NCBI GenBank assembly: GCA_029260115.1
Contig: JAJDDW010000109.1
Span: forward strand, 1 to 64,000
Reading direction: 5' to 3'
DNA: 64,000 bases
From: Phycisphaerae bacterium
GTDB taxonomy: Bacteria > Planctomycetota > Phycisphaerae > UBA1845
Part shown: piece by piece, positions 52,575 to 62,533 of the stretch
Layout of the letters: each line of letters opens with the position of its first letter
Numbering within the stretch: the first letter of the stretch is position 1
Translations under genes and position numbers: made by a program
Notes under the pieces: model-generated
What the model saw: the letters and a program-made list of their open reading frames with translations, nothing else
What the model was told of the DNA's origin: nothing
Databases searched by the model: none

Positions 52575-54014
52575 ATGTCCGACACTGTATTATTGATTAC
52601 TCAAGACCATAGAATTGCGCAGAAGATGCGAGATGCGTGCGGTGAACTCGAAGCGAGCCTCGCACATTTTAGAACGCTGAAAGATGCTGCGGAGACACTT
52701 GTTGCCAAGCCTCCCGACCTGATTCTTTGCGACTATTCTACTTTTGAGGCCGTGCGAGAGCAGCTCCCGCGCGTGTGCGTTATGTTGTATACCGAGCCAG
52801 CCGGCAGCGAACAAGCTATAGAGGCGATCAAGCGAGGCGCATTAGACTACTTAGTTACACCAATCGACACAAAAGCGCTGACGGAGCATATTGGTAAGGC
52901 GCTTCGTATCAGCCGGGACATACATATCCCAGCAGTCTACGAAAAGCCTGAAGAAGATGTAGCCGTCGAACGGATCATCGGGCAATCGCCCGCCATGAGA
53001 GACGTGTACAAGTTGATAGGACGCATCGCTCCGCGAGATGTCAATGTGCTCATTACTGGCGAAAGCGGTACAGGCAAAGAGTTGATTGCACGAGCCATTC
53101 TGCATCACAGCCCGCGAAAAGATCAGCCATTTCTAGCTGTTAATTGTGCGGCAATTCCGGAAACATTGATTGAGAGCGAACTGTTTGGACACGAGAAAGG
53201 AGCGTTTACCGGGGCAGTTCTCCGGCGGATTGGTAAGTTCGAGCAGTGCGATGGCGGCACACTTTTTCTTGATGAAGTCGGGGATATCCCCATCGCCACA
53301 CAAGCCAAGCTGCTACGCGTACTACAAGACAATTCGTTTCAGCGCCTCGGCGGGACTGAGCTAATTACGAGTAACGTGCGAATTATCGGTGCCACCCATC
53401 AGCCGTTAGAAACGCTCATCGAAGAGAAAAAGTTCAGACAGGATTTATACTTCAGACTAAAAGTCGCTAGCATCGACGTGCCATCACTTCGGGATCGCGA
53501 GGTTGATGCTGTTTTGCTCGCGTATCAATTCGTCCGCCGATACAACCGAAGCCTAGGCGCGGATATTCGATCCTTTGCGCCGGAGATACTTCCCGTTCTA
53601 CTGAAGTACCCATGGCCAGGAAATGTGCGTGAGCTTGAAAATGCCATCAAAGCCGCTTTGGTAGTGGCGCGCGGCTCCGTGATGCGGGTCGAATTCCTTC
53701 CCGAGCATGTCCGCAAGACAGTCCAACCAGGCTCCGCAGGCTCGGTGGACAAGAACCGTCTGACCACAGACTCGCTTCCAGTCGAAGCGAGATCGATTGC
53801 GGAGAAGCTCGCTTCACAATCAGCATTAAATGGAAAGCTACACGAAACGGCGATCGCATCAGTCGAACGTGAAATAATACGAGTTTGCCTAGAACGTACG
53901 CGCGGGCAACTCGCCCCAGCCGCCAAAATGCTGGGTATAAGCCGGACCACAATTCGTAAAAAAGTCGCCCATTATAATATCCGCACGACTACCTCGGTAG
54001 GCATTGGTACATAA
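52575..54014 (+). CDS. Second NtrC-type sigma-54 activator with a degenerate receiver
   Basis: 479 residues. The receiver keeps the phospho-Asp (about 53, [10 protein letters not shown]) but its acidic pocket is weak (TQDHRIAQK), and the Lys region is [12 protein letters not shown] without the usual Lys. It may thus respond without classical phosphorylation. The AAA+ domain is complete: [34 protein letters not shown] and [12 protein letters not shown]. The Fis HTH is in [18 protein letters not shown]. No histidine kinase is next to it. It resembles the regulator at 14943. Confidence 0.93.
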   Translation: MSDTVLLITQDHRIAQKMRDACGELEASLAHFRTLKDAAETLVAKPPDLILCDYSTFEAVREQLPRVCVMLYTEPAGSEQAIEAIKRGALDYLVTPIDTKALTEHIGKALRISRDIHIPAVYEKPEEDVAVERIIGQSPAMRDVYKLIGRIAPRDVNVLITGESGTGKELIARAILHHSPRKDQPFLAVNCAAIPETLIESELFGHEKGAFTGAVLRRIGKFEQCDGGTLFLDEVGDIPIATQAKLLRVLQDNSFQRLGGTELITSNVRIIGATHQPLETLIEEKKFRQDLYFRLKVASIDVPSLRDREVDAVLLAYQFVRRYNRSLGADIRSFAPEILPVLLKYPWPGNVRELENAIKAALVVARGSVMRVEFLPEHVRKTVQPGSAGSVDKNRLTTDSLPVEARSIAEKLASQSALNGKLHETAIASVEREIIRVCLERTRGQLAPAAKMLGISRTTIRKKVAHYNIRTTTSVGIGT

Positions 54015-54358
54015 ATGAGTGGCTGGCTAGCAAGTGGCCACGATGGACAAATGGTGACCATTAAGGCTATAATGTGAGCAGGGACTTATATAAAAACCGC
54101 ACCACTCACAATTTCCTAAACTATTATTACAAATAGAGTTACAGCAAGATAACTTGATCGCATTTCCTTGGCACACCTCGTGCCTTCCCTAAAGGTGAAA
54201 GCGGGACCGACGTTGGGTTCGTACATCCGGACGGGGGGGGCTGTCGCTTTAGTGAAATTGGATTTTGTGGCAAGAGTTTGCGATTGAGACACCATGAGAT
54301 GTCTCCTCGTATGTATATCGCAACCAGCCAGAATGCTAAAAAAAAGGAGATATTTATA
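54015..54358. other. Intergenic stretch
   Basis: About 344 bp without a gene. It contains a run of eight G near 54232 in no recognisable reading frame. The end carries the strong AAAAAGGAG ribosome binding site of the TraR/DksA-like gene. Confidence 0.4.
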
Positions 54359-54619
54359 ATGCAACGACGAATCACAACATCACGAGCAAAGAAGCGACAG
54401 GACATGCTACACGACTTAGCGTCTGACGAGGTGGTCTGTGTCACTACCGGTACGGGATACTCTCGAGCGACCGAGGCCGTACATGCGTTAGGACGGATAC
54501 GGGATGGTACGTATGGCATCTGTGCCGACTGTCGCAAAAGGATTCCGGCGGCGCGGTTGATGGTTAAACCAGAGGCGGCACGATGCGTCGCCTGTCAAGT
54601 AGAGTACGAACGGCGTTAA
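54359..54619 (+). CDS. TraR/DksA-type zinc-finger protein
   Basis: 86 residues from the ATG at 54359, set by AAAAAGGAG at ideal spacing. The DksA/TraR finger is IRDGTYGICADCRKRIPAAR followed by PEAARCVACQVEYERR, with four Cys (C-x2-C, C-x2-C). The preceding helix (SRATEAVHALGR) corresponds to the coiled-coil end. Such short forms bind RNA polymerase secondary channel and alter transcription; no ppGpp-specific residue can be judged. It follows the sigma-54 activator on the same strand. Confidence 0.88.
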   Translation: MQRRITTSRAKKRQDMLHDLASDEVVCVTTGTGYSRATEAVHALGRIRDGTYGICADCRKRIPAARLMVKPEAARCVACQVEYERR

Positions 54620-54694
54620 ATTGCTGGCTCAGGGGAGTGACATAGTGATGCCAGTAAATCGACTTATTGACACGCGATAGATCTCCCCCCATTC

Positions 54695-55289
54695 ATGGCC
54701 AGCCATCGCGCAGGGCGAGATGCCATTGGCTTTGGCAACCTAATCGGGAAAGTCGTGCGGCCAGTGATTGTCGCATTTGTCAGAATGGATGCTGTCATTC
54801 TACCCGCTAATTACGGGGGGAATGTTCGCCACCGAGCTTGTACCGCACATCGACAAGCGCTTTCGCACAATTCCTTCGCGAGAGGCTCGGGCCAGCATAG
54901 GCACGGGTTATCAGGTGGAGAAGGCCCTTGTCATCGCGTTCTCCAACCCAGAATTGATCGGAAAAGTAGCCACAGAGTCGCTATCAACTTTCTTCATCGA
55001 ACGCGTTGATTCATTGGTCAAGACTGCGGCGCAGCAGCCTATAGAAATCTTTATGGAGTGGGGCAAGTACGACCTGCGTAACCCCAACGCGGCTTGGGAC
55101 ATGGCCAAGGTAAACCGTGACTTCGTTCAGCTATTGAATGAGCGAGGCTTTCAAGTCGCGGGCGGCGAACGCAACGAGGGTACCGGGTGGATTACCTGGC
55201 GCAATCGCACAGGTGCCATCTTCACGGCCCTGTTCCCGGTGCATTGGGGATGGCAGAGGGGCTATCTCGACGCCGTGGGCTTGCCTTAA
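54695..55289 (+). pseudogene. Frameshifted enterochelin-esterase-like (Fes/EsteraseD-type) hydrolase
   Basis: In the first frame from 54695: AIGFGNLIGKVVRPVIVAFV. Similarity then moves one frame over: MFATELVPHIDKRFRTIPSR, then SIGTGYQVEKALVIAFSNPE, IEIFMEWGKYDLRNPNAAWD and VQLLNERGFQVAGGERNEG, the run of an esterase alpha/beta-hydrolase with its Asp loop. The frame change falls at about 54790-54815. The expected Gly-x-Ser-x-Gly nucleophile is missing or altered (around REARASIGTG). So the gene is broken by both a frameshift and loss of the catalytic Ser. Confidence 0.65.
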
Positions 55290-55292
55290 ACA

Positions 55293-56486
55293 CTATATTG
55301 CTTTGATTACCGTACGTTGTTTTGACTGGAAGTTAGTTACTGGAGGTAGTGATCTAATCAAATCGTTAGGAAGTATAGGCCAGCCTACGCCAACTTGAAT
55401 GCGACGCGAGTCTGTCGATTTTTCATATTTCCAATTTGCTGATTGCAGGGGGACTGTTCTATCTATACTTGTCCACTCTTCCTGGGATTGTCCAATGAAT
55501 TCAACTTTGGCATTGATGTCTCCACCGAAGAATGAACAGTACAACACCCATAAATAAGATGCGGGGTAATATATCAACCGAAATTTGTGGCATCCCGTCG
55601 GGCAGTTGAGTGATTGCATGTCCTCGAAGGGTACAAAACCATTTTTCAGCAGGCACACCTCTTTATTATGGAGACGGATTCCGTACCGAATACGATTCAT
55701 AGATTCGGAAAATGAATGCCGGTCAATAACCGTTTTTTTGCAAACGTGAATTAGCAAGTTGATGCCAATCTTTGTCAATGCGCGAATCACCGCAGAGGCG
55801 ATGTAGCTTTGATTCTGAACGGGCGATTTTGATCCAAGTATGACGTCTGGTTCGCCAAATTCTATCGGAAATTTTTGATTGTGGAGATGTTTAAGCAAGG
55901 TGTTCTTGTCATTGTTTGAGGCATATCCACAGACAAAAGTCATCCCGTCGTTAAAATCTTGAACATGTTTTCTGGCGAAAATACGTGGCGGGTAAGAAAA
56001 CCCTTGAGGTATCGCAGACGGTTTTTCAAAAAATAATCCCTTCATTCTATTTGCACTACCGCTATTGTACGCATCAATTGCTTTTGTTAGGTGGTTCGAG
56101 AAAATTTTCTCGACTTGTTTTCCCCCTACTTTTATGAATTGTTCAGCATCGCCTCGAAGTTGTGGTTGAGAGTTAATAAAAACTATTTGTGGCCAAAGCG
56201 TAAATACGGAAAAGTTGTTGCTAGGTTGTGCTTCAAGCAGTAAGTTGTCGAAATCGTAATCGACATCCCAGCATTGCTTCAGGTTTTTTTGAAAGTACGC
56301 TTGACGGGAGTTGACAAGCGGCGAGCTGCATACAAGTTCGTTATCCAATATAGATAAAAAACCGTTGTTGCACGGCTGGCACACTTGTTGGATTTTTTTA
56401 GTGCCATATAAAGATTTGGGGATAATATGCTCCCCTTTGTCTGCGCCTTCGTATCGAACTTTTTGTCCACAATAGATGCATTGCAT
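55293..56486 (-). CDS. HNH-endonuclease-domain protein of unknown role
   Basis: 397 residues. The N-terminus has a zinc/HNH module, MQCIYCGQKVRYEGADKGEH with HIIPKSLYGT, then VCQPCNNGFLSILDNEL: C-x2-C, His, C-x2-C-N, the layout of HNH_5-type endonucleases. The remaining ~320 residues have no recognisable family. Its DNA is visibly more A/T-rich than its neighbours and its codon use differs, suggesting recent transfer; such orphan HNH proteins often belong to defence or mobile systems, which is inference. No partner gene is next to it; it ends 4 bp from the esterase relic and starts 16 bp after asnS. Confidence 0.8.
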   Translation of the reverse strand: MQCIYCGQKVRYEGADKGEHIIPKSLYGTKKIQQVCQPCNNGFLSILDNELVCSSPLVNSRQAYFQKNLKQCWDVDYDFDNLLLEAQPSNNFSVFTLWPQIVFINSQPQLRGDAEQFIKVGGKQVEKIFSNHLTKAIDAYNSGSANRMKGLFFEKPSAIPQGFSYPPRIFARKHVQDFNDGMTFVCGYASNNDKNTLLKHLHNQKFPIEFGEPDVILGSKSPVQNQSYIASAVIRALTKIGINLLIHVCKKTVIDRHSFSESMNRIRYGIRLHNKEVCLLKNGFVPFEDMQSLNCPTGCHKFRLIYYPASYLWVLYCSFFGGDINAKVEFIGQSQEEWTSIDRTVPLQSANWKYEKSTDSRRIQVGVGWPILPNDLIRSLPPVTNFQSKQRTVIKAI

Positions 56487-56501
56487 ATATGGTTATTCTT
56501 C

Positions 56502-58013
56502 CTACGGATAAAACTTCCCCATCATCCTTGGATACGGAATCGCTTCTCTGATGTGTTTTAGGCCGCATAGCCAGGCTAGGGTTCGCTCTACGCCTAAACC
56601 AAAGCCGCCGTGGGGGACAGATCCGTAGCGACGTAGGTCTAAATACCATTCGTAATCTTCTTGTGGCAGGTGCTCCTGCTTCATGCGCGCTACGAGCCGG
56701 TCGTAATCTTCCTCTCGCGCAGAGCCGCCGATGATTTCTCCGAAGCCTTGCGGAGCTAGCATGTCGAAACACTCGACCACCTTTTCGTTTTTACGATCCT
56801 GTCGCATGTAAAATGCTTTCACACCTCGTGGGTAGTGCGTCACGCAAACCGGGCGATCGTGCAGGCGGGAGATGATGGTCTCGTCCGAGCCGCCCAAGTC
56901 GCTGCCCCATTCGAAGTTCGCGGCTAGTTCCATATGGTGCGGGATGTTTTTGATCTGCTCCTCCAACTCGCTACGTTCTTCACGAGCGGCGATGGCGTCG
57001 GCTGCGGCTTTGTCTTTTTTCCACTGCTTGCCACCGCCCTTAGCTATCTCCTCAAACTCTACGATGTTTTTAGCTAATTCCTCGATACGGGCGGTTTTCT
57101 CTTTCAGGTCATTTTCTAGGAGTGTCTTGGATTTGTCACTATGAAGTATGTCCACCGCCTGGTCATAAGTTAGGCGGACAAATGGGCGTTTGATGGCTTC
57201 AAGATCAGCAATGTCTCGACCAAGTTCGATCAGCTCCTCGCGGTGATCTCTCAACACGCGCTCAGCGATCGAGCAGATGAAATTCTCCGCGACGTCCATG
57301 ACATCACTCAAACTAGCGTACGCAATCTCCGGCTCGACCATCCAAAATTCGGTTAGATGCCTACGGGTCTTACTTTTCTCGGCGCGAAAAGTCGGACCAA
57401 AGCAGTAGACTTTTCCGTGGGCCATGCATGCTGCTTCGAGGTAAAGTTGGCCTGTCTGCGCGAGATAGACTTCTTCTCCGAAATAATCAACTTTGAATAG
57501 CGTCTGCGCGCCTTCGCCAGCCGCCGGGGCGAATATAGGTGAGTCTACCAGGATGAAACTATCGTCGTTGAAGAAACGTCGTATCTGATCGATCACGGTG
57601 GAGCGGATGCGCATGATGTGCCATTGCCGTTTGGAGCGGAACCACAGATGGCGATGCTTCATCAAAAATTCAATGCCGTGAGGTTTGGGCGTGATCGGAT
57701 AATCGCTCGATCCATGCACCACGTTGATGCCGGTAGCCTTCATTTCATAGCCACCGACGGAGCGTTCCTCTTTATTGACGATGCCTGTGATCTCGACGGA
57801 TGATTCCTGGGAGAGTTTTTTGACCTCGTCAAAGACCTCGGTCAATTCGTCGCTTTTCTCGAACACGCACTGGCACATGCCGGTGCCGTCGCGCAGGATG
57901 ACGAAGGCGATTTTGCCAGATACCCGCGTGTTATAGACCCAGCCGCTGAGCGTGACGGTTTGGCCATCGTACTCGGACAATTGATTGATTTTGGTTTTCG
58001 TTGTTGTTTCCAT
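56502..58013 (-). CDS. asnS: Asparaginyl-tRNA synthetase
   Basis: Class II synthetase charging tRNA-Asn. 503 residues, longer than usual (~465). The OB fold is at the start (YDGQTVTLSGWVYNTRVSGK). Class II motif 2 is seen in CFGPTFRAEKSKTRRHLTEF, and motif 3 in FGLGVERTLAWLCGLKHIRE. Between residues ~295 and 365 there is an extra charged helical insertion (KEKTARIEELAKNIVEFEEI, then KKDKAAADAIAAREERSELE), placed within the catalytic domain before FEWGSDLGGSDET. It looks like a coiled coil. The gene has no clear operon partner except the HNH gene. Confidence 0.95.
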   Translation of the reverse strand: METTTKTKINQLSEYDGQTVTLSGWVYNTRVSGKIAFVILRDGTGMCQCVFEKSDELTEVFDEVKKLSQESSVEITGIVNKEERSVGGYEMKATGINVVHGSSDYPITPKPHGIEFLMKHRHLWFRSKRQWHIMRIRSTVIDQIRRFFNDDSFILVDSPIFAPAAGEGAQTLFKVDYFGEEVYLAQTGQLYLEAACMAHGKVYCFGPTFRAEKSKTRRHLTEFWMVEPEIAYASLSDVMDVAENFICSIAERVLRDHREELIELGRDIADLEAIKRPFVRLTYDQAVDILHSDKSKTLLENDLKEKTARIEELAKNIVEFEEIAKGGGKQWKKDKAAADAIAAREERSELEEQIKNIPHHMELAANFEWGSDLGGSDETIISRLHDRPVCVTHYPRGVKAFYMRQDRKNEKVVECFDMLAPQGFGEIIGGSAREEDYDRLVARMKQEHLPQEDYEWYLDLRRYGSVPHGGFGLGVERTLAWLCGLKHIREAIPYPRMMGKFYP

Positions 58014-58563
58014 GAGGCGAGTTTACGGAAGAGGGGGCGCTCTCGCAACGGCTGCACGATTTCATAACGCTACCTAGCTGGGTTGGCATGGGTAAGTTAC
58101 TGCTTGAGACCATCCGGTAATTATTTTTAAGGCCAGCTTGCCACTCAATCATTCCCGCTGCAGCAGAAATTACGTTAGATCCATTCGCTGCCAGAATTCC
58201 ATAAAAAGCCTTATTTCCAGAACCGAATTCCTAGTCGGCCCCTAGCTTGACGTTTACACATACCACCAAGGTTGCTAGTCGATCGCTGCTGTCAAATTGG
58301 CATGTTAAACCTCGCCATCGCGGACCGGCTGCCATCGTGGCAGGAGCAGGACTTCACAGGCCGTGCGACGTCGACGACGTAAGTCATTGATATGCAAGAA
58401 GTTAAGATCGCTTTCTTGTTCGGTGCGTTCTGGTCCGACATGTGCATATCTTCGCAGTAGATCGGTCTGCGCGCTGGCGTGATCGGTGCTTGAGTTCGAA
58501 TCGTGAATCGTTTATGGAACGATTTTTTTATAGTATGCCAGTAGCTTTGAGGAGAATGGCAAC
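58014..58563. other. Upstream region of the chaperonin operon
   Basis: About 550 bp. No CIRCE element (TTAGCACTC-N9-GAGTGCTAA) was seen. It carries a hairpin with a T tract just upstream of groEL, noted separately. Otherwise no gene visible. Confidence 0.5.
58506..58529 (+). promoter_or_regulatory. Terminator-like hairpin in the groEL leader
   Basis: AATCGTT (58506-58512) pairs with AACGATT (58518-58524) across the loop TATGG, followed by seven T. It ends 34 bp before the groEL start. It could be the terminator of an upstream transcript, or an attenuator or thermosensitive leader for the chaperonin operon. Confidence 0.55.
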
Positions 58564-60210
58564 ATGGCTGTAAAGCAGTTAGCCTACGATCAAGAGGCGC
58601 GTCAGGCGTTGCGGGCAGGCGTTGAAAAACTCGCCGCCGCAGTCAAATCAACACTAGGCCCAAGGGGCCGTAACGCGGTTATCGATAAGGGCTGGGGAAG
58701 TCCGAGCGTCACTAAGGATGGCGTCACGGTAGCCGAGGAAGTCGACTTAAGCGACAAGTATGAGAACTTGGGCGCTCAGTTAGTCAAAGAAGCCGCTAGC
58801 AGGACGTCCGAGGTCGCCGGTGACGGTACGACCACGGCCACTGTCCTTGCTGAGGCGATTTTCAAGCTTGGCTTGAAGCACATCGCGGCTGGTGCCGACG
58901 GTTTTGCCCTCAATCGCGGGATTGACGCAGCCGTACGCAAGGTTGTCGAGAAGCTCGCCGAAATGTCACGCCCTGTCCGGGCGAACAAGAAGGACGACAT
59001 TGTCAATGTCGCGAAAATCTCGGCTAACAATGATGAGGTGATCGGTAAACTTCTTGCGGAATGTTTCGATCGGGTTGGCAAGGATGGCGTGATCACGGTC
59101 GAAGAAGGTAAAACTGCTGAAACGACCGTCGATGTTGTCGAAGGTATGCAGTTTGATCGCGGCTTTTTGTCGCCTCATTTTGTGACCGATCAAGATGCCA
59201 TTGAATGTCGCCTCGACAAGGCGTTTATCCTCATCCACGAAAAGAAAATCAGCAGCGTTCCCAAGCTCGTCCCGTTGCTTGAAAAAGTAGCCAAGACCAA
59301 GCGTCCTCTGCTTATTATTTCTGAAGACGTGGAAGGTGAAGCATTGGCTACACTGGTAGTCAACAAGCTAAAGGGCGTGCTTCAGGTTTGTGCTGTCAAA
59401 GCACCGGGTTATGGCGATCGTCGCAAGGCGATGTTGGCTGACATAGCCGCGTTAACTGGTGGCACTGCTATCATGGAAGACCTCGGCCTAGACCTTGAGA
59501 AGATTTCAATTACTGATCTTGGCCAAGCTAAGAAGATTCGCATTGATGCTAACAACACCATTGTGATTGAAGGCGCTGGTTCGACGGCGGATATTAAAGC
59601 CCGTATTTCACAAATTGATTCGGAAATTTCACTTTCCACATCAGATTATGACACTGAAAAGCTGCAGGAGCGAAAAGCTAAGTTAGCTGGTGGTGTCGCG
59701 CAGATTAACGTGGGTGCTGCCACCGAAGCAGAACTTAAAGAAAAGAAGGCCCGCGTCGAGGACGCGCTTCATGCCACACGCGCCGCTATTGCAGAAGGCA
59801 TCGTGGTGGGCGGCGGCGTCGCACTGGTTCGCGCAGCTGAGGCTTTGGATGCGCTTAAGCTTAAAGGCGATCAGAAGTCCGGCGTTGCCATTGTTCGCGA
59901 AGCGATCACCGCACCTTTGCGTCAAATCGCGATGAACGCAGGCATGAACCCTGGCGTGGTGCTGCATAAAGTAGCCTCACAAACCGGTTCTTTTGGCTTC
60001 AACGGTGATACGCTTGAGTACACCGACTTGATGAAGGCCGGCGTGATTGATCCGACTAAAGTGGTTCGCAGCGCGCTTGAAAATGCAAGTAGCGTAGCCC
60101 GCATTTTATTGAGTACTGATGTCTGCATCACGGATAAGCCTAAAGAAGATGGTGACGGTGGTGAGATGCCAGGTATGGATGAGATGGGCGGCATGGGCGG
60201 CATGATGTAG
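58564..60210 (+). CDS. groL: Chaperonin GroEL, first copy
   Basis: 60-kDa ATP-dependent folding chaperone. 548 residues with the full set of signatures: [37 protein letters not shown], the apical region, and [20 protein letters not shown]. The C-terminus is a canonical GGM-rich tail ([10 protein letters not shown]), expected to line the ring cavity. A GAGGAG ribosome binding site precedes the ATG. It is followed by groES and a second groEL. The order groEL-groES-groEL differs from the common groES-groEL arrangement. Confidence 0.98.
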   Translation: MAVKQLAYDQEARQALRAGVEKLAAAVKSTLGPRGRNAVIDKGWGSPSVTKDGVTVAEEVDLSDKYENLGAQLVKEAASRTSEVAGDGTTTATVLAEAIFKLGLKHIAAGADGFALNRGIDAAVRKVVEKLAEMSRPVRANKKDDIVNVAKISANNDEVIGKLLAECFDRVGKDGVITVEEGKTAETTVDVVEGMQFDRGFLSPHFVTDQDAIECRLDKAFILIHEKKISSVPKLVPLLEKVAKTKRPLLIISEDVEGEALATLVVNKLKGVLQVCAVKAPGYGDRRKAMLADIAALTGGTAIMEDLGLDLEKISITDLGQAKKIRIDANNTIVIEGAGSTADIKARISQIDSEISLSTSDYDTEKLQERKAKLAGGVAQINVGAATEAELKEKKARVEDALHATRAAIAEGIVVGGGVALVRAAEALDALKLKGDQKSGVAIVREAITAPLRQIAMNAGMNPGVVLHKVASQTGSFGFNGDTLEYTDLMKAGVIDPTKVVRSALENASSVARILLSTDVCITDKPKEDGDGGEMPGMDEMGGMGGMM

Positions 60211-60314
60211 TCGTCGCCGCAGGGCAATCGCTTTGGGGCGGGCCTTGCTGGGTTTGACGGCTTTTTGATAGATAGCAACGAGTGAATACTTTCCGATACG
60301 GAGACTACTCAGAT

Positions 60315-60632
60315 ATGGCAACAGCAACAGCAAAGAAAACAAAGATTAAGTTTCGGCCAATGGACGACCGCGTATTGATCGAGCCTTGCAAGGCTGATGG
60401 CGTGACAACCGGTGGCATCATTTTACCTGACGCCGCCCGTGAGAAACCACAGCGTGGTAAGATCATCGCAACAGGCCCGGGCAAACTTCTCGACAGCGGC
60501 AACCGCGGCGAGATGTCCGTTTCGCTTGGCGATGAAGTGTTTTATGGTAAGTATGCTGGTACCGAAGTTGATCTTGGTACCGATCAGTACGTCGTGATTC
60601 GTGAAAGCGATATCTTGGCGATCGTGGACTGA
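60315..60632 (+). CDS. groS: Co-chaperonin GroES
   Basis: 10-kDa heptameric lid of GroEL, 105 residues from the ATG at 60315. The start is followed by IKFRPMDDRVLIEPCKADG and then TTGGIILPDAAREKPQRGKI. The mobile loop is the ADGVTTGGIILP segment. The protein ends with DQYVVIRESDILAIVD, as usual. It is placed between the two groEL genes and may serve both. Confidence 0.97.
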   Translation: MATATAKKTKIKFRPMDDRVLIEPCKADGVTTGGIILPDAAREKPQRGKIIATGPGKLLDSGNRGEMSVSLGDEVFYGKYAGTEVDLGTDQYVVIRESDILAIVD

Positions 60633-60687
60633 ATGAATAGTATCGCGAAGCGCTAATTGCGTCGCGATTAAGATAGGAGATTGGTCG

Positions 60688-62298
60688 ATGGCCAAGCAAA
60701 TGATGTTTTCCCAGGACGCCAAGCGTGAACTCCTGGAGGGATTGGGCAAACTCGCCCGCGCAGTCATGATCACTATGGGCCCGACTGGCCGAAATGTAAT
60801 GTTACAAAAGTCGTATGGTGCCCCTCGGGCGACCAAAGACGGCGTTAGCGTGAGTAAGGAAGTGGAACTTCCTTCACCATTTGAAAATATGGGCGCCAAG
60901 CTCATTAATCAAGTGGCGACTAAGACTTCGGATGTTGTGGGCGATGGTACGACCGCCGCCACCGTACTCGCGGAAGCTATTTTCCGTGAGGGGTATAAGA
61001 CGGTAGCAGCCGGTGCGAACCCGATGGCGGTTAAACGCGGTATTGAGCTGGCTGTAGTCGCAGCGGTTGAGTCTATTAAAGCTTTATCCGTTAAGGTCCG
61101 CTCCAACGACGACCTAGCTAAGGTGGCAACGATTTCTGCCAATGGCGACGAAACCATTGGTAATTTATTGGCCAGCGCTATGGACGCCGTGGGTCCAGAC
61201 GGCGTGGTCGAAATCGAAGAAGGCGACGCCCTCGAGACGGAAAAGGAAGTGGTTGAAGGCATGCAGTTTGATAAGGGGTATTTGTCTCCTTACTTTATGT
61301 CCGACCCAGGGTCATTGGAATGCGTGTTAACTGATCCGTTGATTTTGATTTACGAAAAGAAAATTTCTAATCTGCGTGATTTCGTACCGGTACTCGAAGC
61401 CGTGGCTACCGCTGGTAAGTCTTTGTTGGTTATCGCAGAAGATGTCGAAGGCGATGCATTGGCTGGTCTGGTAGTAAATAAGATGCGTGGCGTGCTTAAA
61501 TGCTGTGCGATCAAGGCCCCAGGTTTCGGTGATCGACGCACGGCTATGCTTCAAGACCTCGCGGCTGTGACAGGTGGCAAGCTCATTAGCGAAGACCTTG
61601 GTATCAAGCTCGAAAGTGTGACTGCGAGCGATATGGGTAGTGCAAAGAAGGTTGTGATCACGAAGGATACTACAACCGTCATCCAGGGTGTCGGTAAGAA
61701 ATCTGATATTACCGCCCGCTGCGAACAAATTCGTGGGCAGATCGAAAAAAGCACCAGCGATTACGATCGCGAAAAGCTGCAAGAGCGGTTGGCTAAGCTC
61801 ACCGGCGGCGTAGCTGTGATTCGTGTTGGTGGCGCCACAGAAATAGAAGTTAAAGAACGCAAAGATTTGGTAGACGATGCTTTTCATGCTACCCGAGCCG
61901 CTGCGGAAGAAGGTATTGTTCCAGGCGGTGGCGTCGCATTTTTGCGGGCTATTGATTCGGTTAACAAAGTTCGCGACAAGGCTCGCGGCGACGAGAAAAT
62001 CGGTGTTGAGATAATCGCTAAGGCCCTTCGCGCTCCCACGACGCAGATTGTGGAAAACAGCGGGTTAGAAGGCGAAGTGATTGTCGAGCAAATCCTTGAA
62101 ATGAAGGGTACGCAGGGTTACGACGCCCGCAAAGGCGAATTCGTGGACATGATCAAAGCTGGTATTATCGATCCCGCGAAGGTGGCCCGCGTTGCATTGG
62201 AAAATGCGGCTAGCGTCGCTGGTTTGATGCTGACGACCGAAGTTCTCCTCACGGATGTGAAGGATGACGATGAAGAGGTCGAGCACGCGGTCCGATAG
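60688..62298 (+). CDS. groL: Chaperonin GroEL, second divergent copy
   Basis: 536 residues, all groEL core signatures kept: [37 protein letters not shown], and [20 protein letters not shown]. The C-terminus ends [14 protein letters not shown], acidic, without the GGM repeats found in the first copy. Amino-acid identity to the first copy is clearly only moderate. Such paralogues often assist special substrates. A perfect terminator follows the stop. It begins 55 bp after groES with a small hairpin between. Confidence 0.97.
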   Translation: MAKQMMFSQDAKRELLEGLGKLARAVMITMGPTGRNVMLQKSYGAPRATKDGVSVSKEVELPSPFENMGAKLINQVATKTSDVVGDGTTAATVLAEAIFREGYKTVAAGANPMAVKRGIELAVVAAVESIKALSVKVRSNDDLAKVATISANGDETIGNLLASAMDAVGPDGVVEIEEGDALETEKEVVEGMQFDKGYLSPYFMSDPGSLECVLTDPLILIYEKKISNLRDFVPVLEAVATAGKSLLVIAEDVEGDALAGLVVNKMRGVLKCCAIKAPGFGDRRTAMLQDLAAVTGGKLISEDLGIKLESVTASDMGSAKKVVITKDTTTVIQGVGKKSDITARCEQIRGQIEKSTSDYDREKLQERLAKLTGGVAVIRVGGATEIEVKERKDLVDDAFHATRAAAEEGIVPGGGVAFLRAIDSVNKVRDKARGDEKIGVEIIAKALRAPTTQIVENSGLEGEVIVEQILEMKGTQGYDARKGEFVDMIKAGIIDPAKVARVALENAASVAGLMLTTEVLLTDVKDDDEEVEHAVR

Positions 62299-62321
62299 AG
62301 ATTGTATCGACTGGATATTAT

Positions 62322-62353
62322 GCAAAAGGCGGACCGACGTGTCCGCCTTTTGC
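62322..62353 (+). terminator. Terminator of the chaperonin operon
   Basis: A perfect 13-bp stem, GCAAAAGGCGGAC paired with GTCCGCCTTTTGC, with a 6-base loop, 23 bp after the second groEL stop. The stem ends in TTTT within itself; it is strong enough to stop transcription. Confidence 0.85.
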
Positions 62354-62533
62354 TTTCCAGTCTAGCGCAAGCTCTATTTTTGTGTAGCGGTTAAAACTCC
62401 GTTTTTGACCGTAAGATTGTCGCAACAATGCGATACACAAAAAAGTCAGGTGCTACAGTGTGAGCGAAGGTGTATCCGTGCGAGTTTCGGCGGGTCCATA
62501 ATTATTTACTTGCTATAACGTGAGGCGAGGTGC

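Noticed and set aside
54232-54239. Run of eight G
   Set aside because: It is not in a recognised reading frame, so it offers no phase-variation effect.
58014-58563. CIRCE operator upstream of groEL
   Set aside because: No TTAGCACTC-N9-GAGTGCTAA pair is present; only a terminator-like hairpin was seen.
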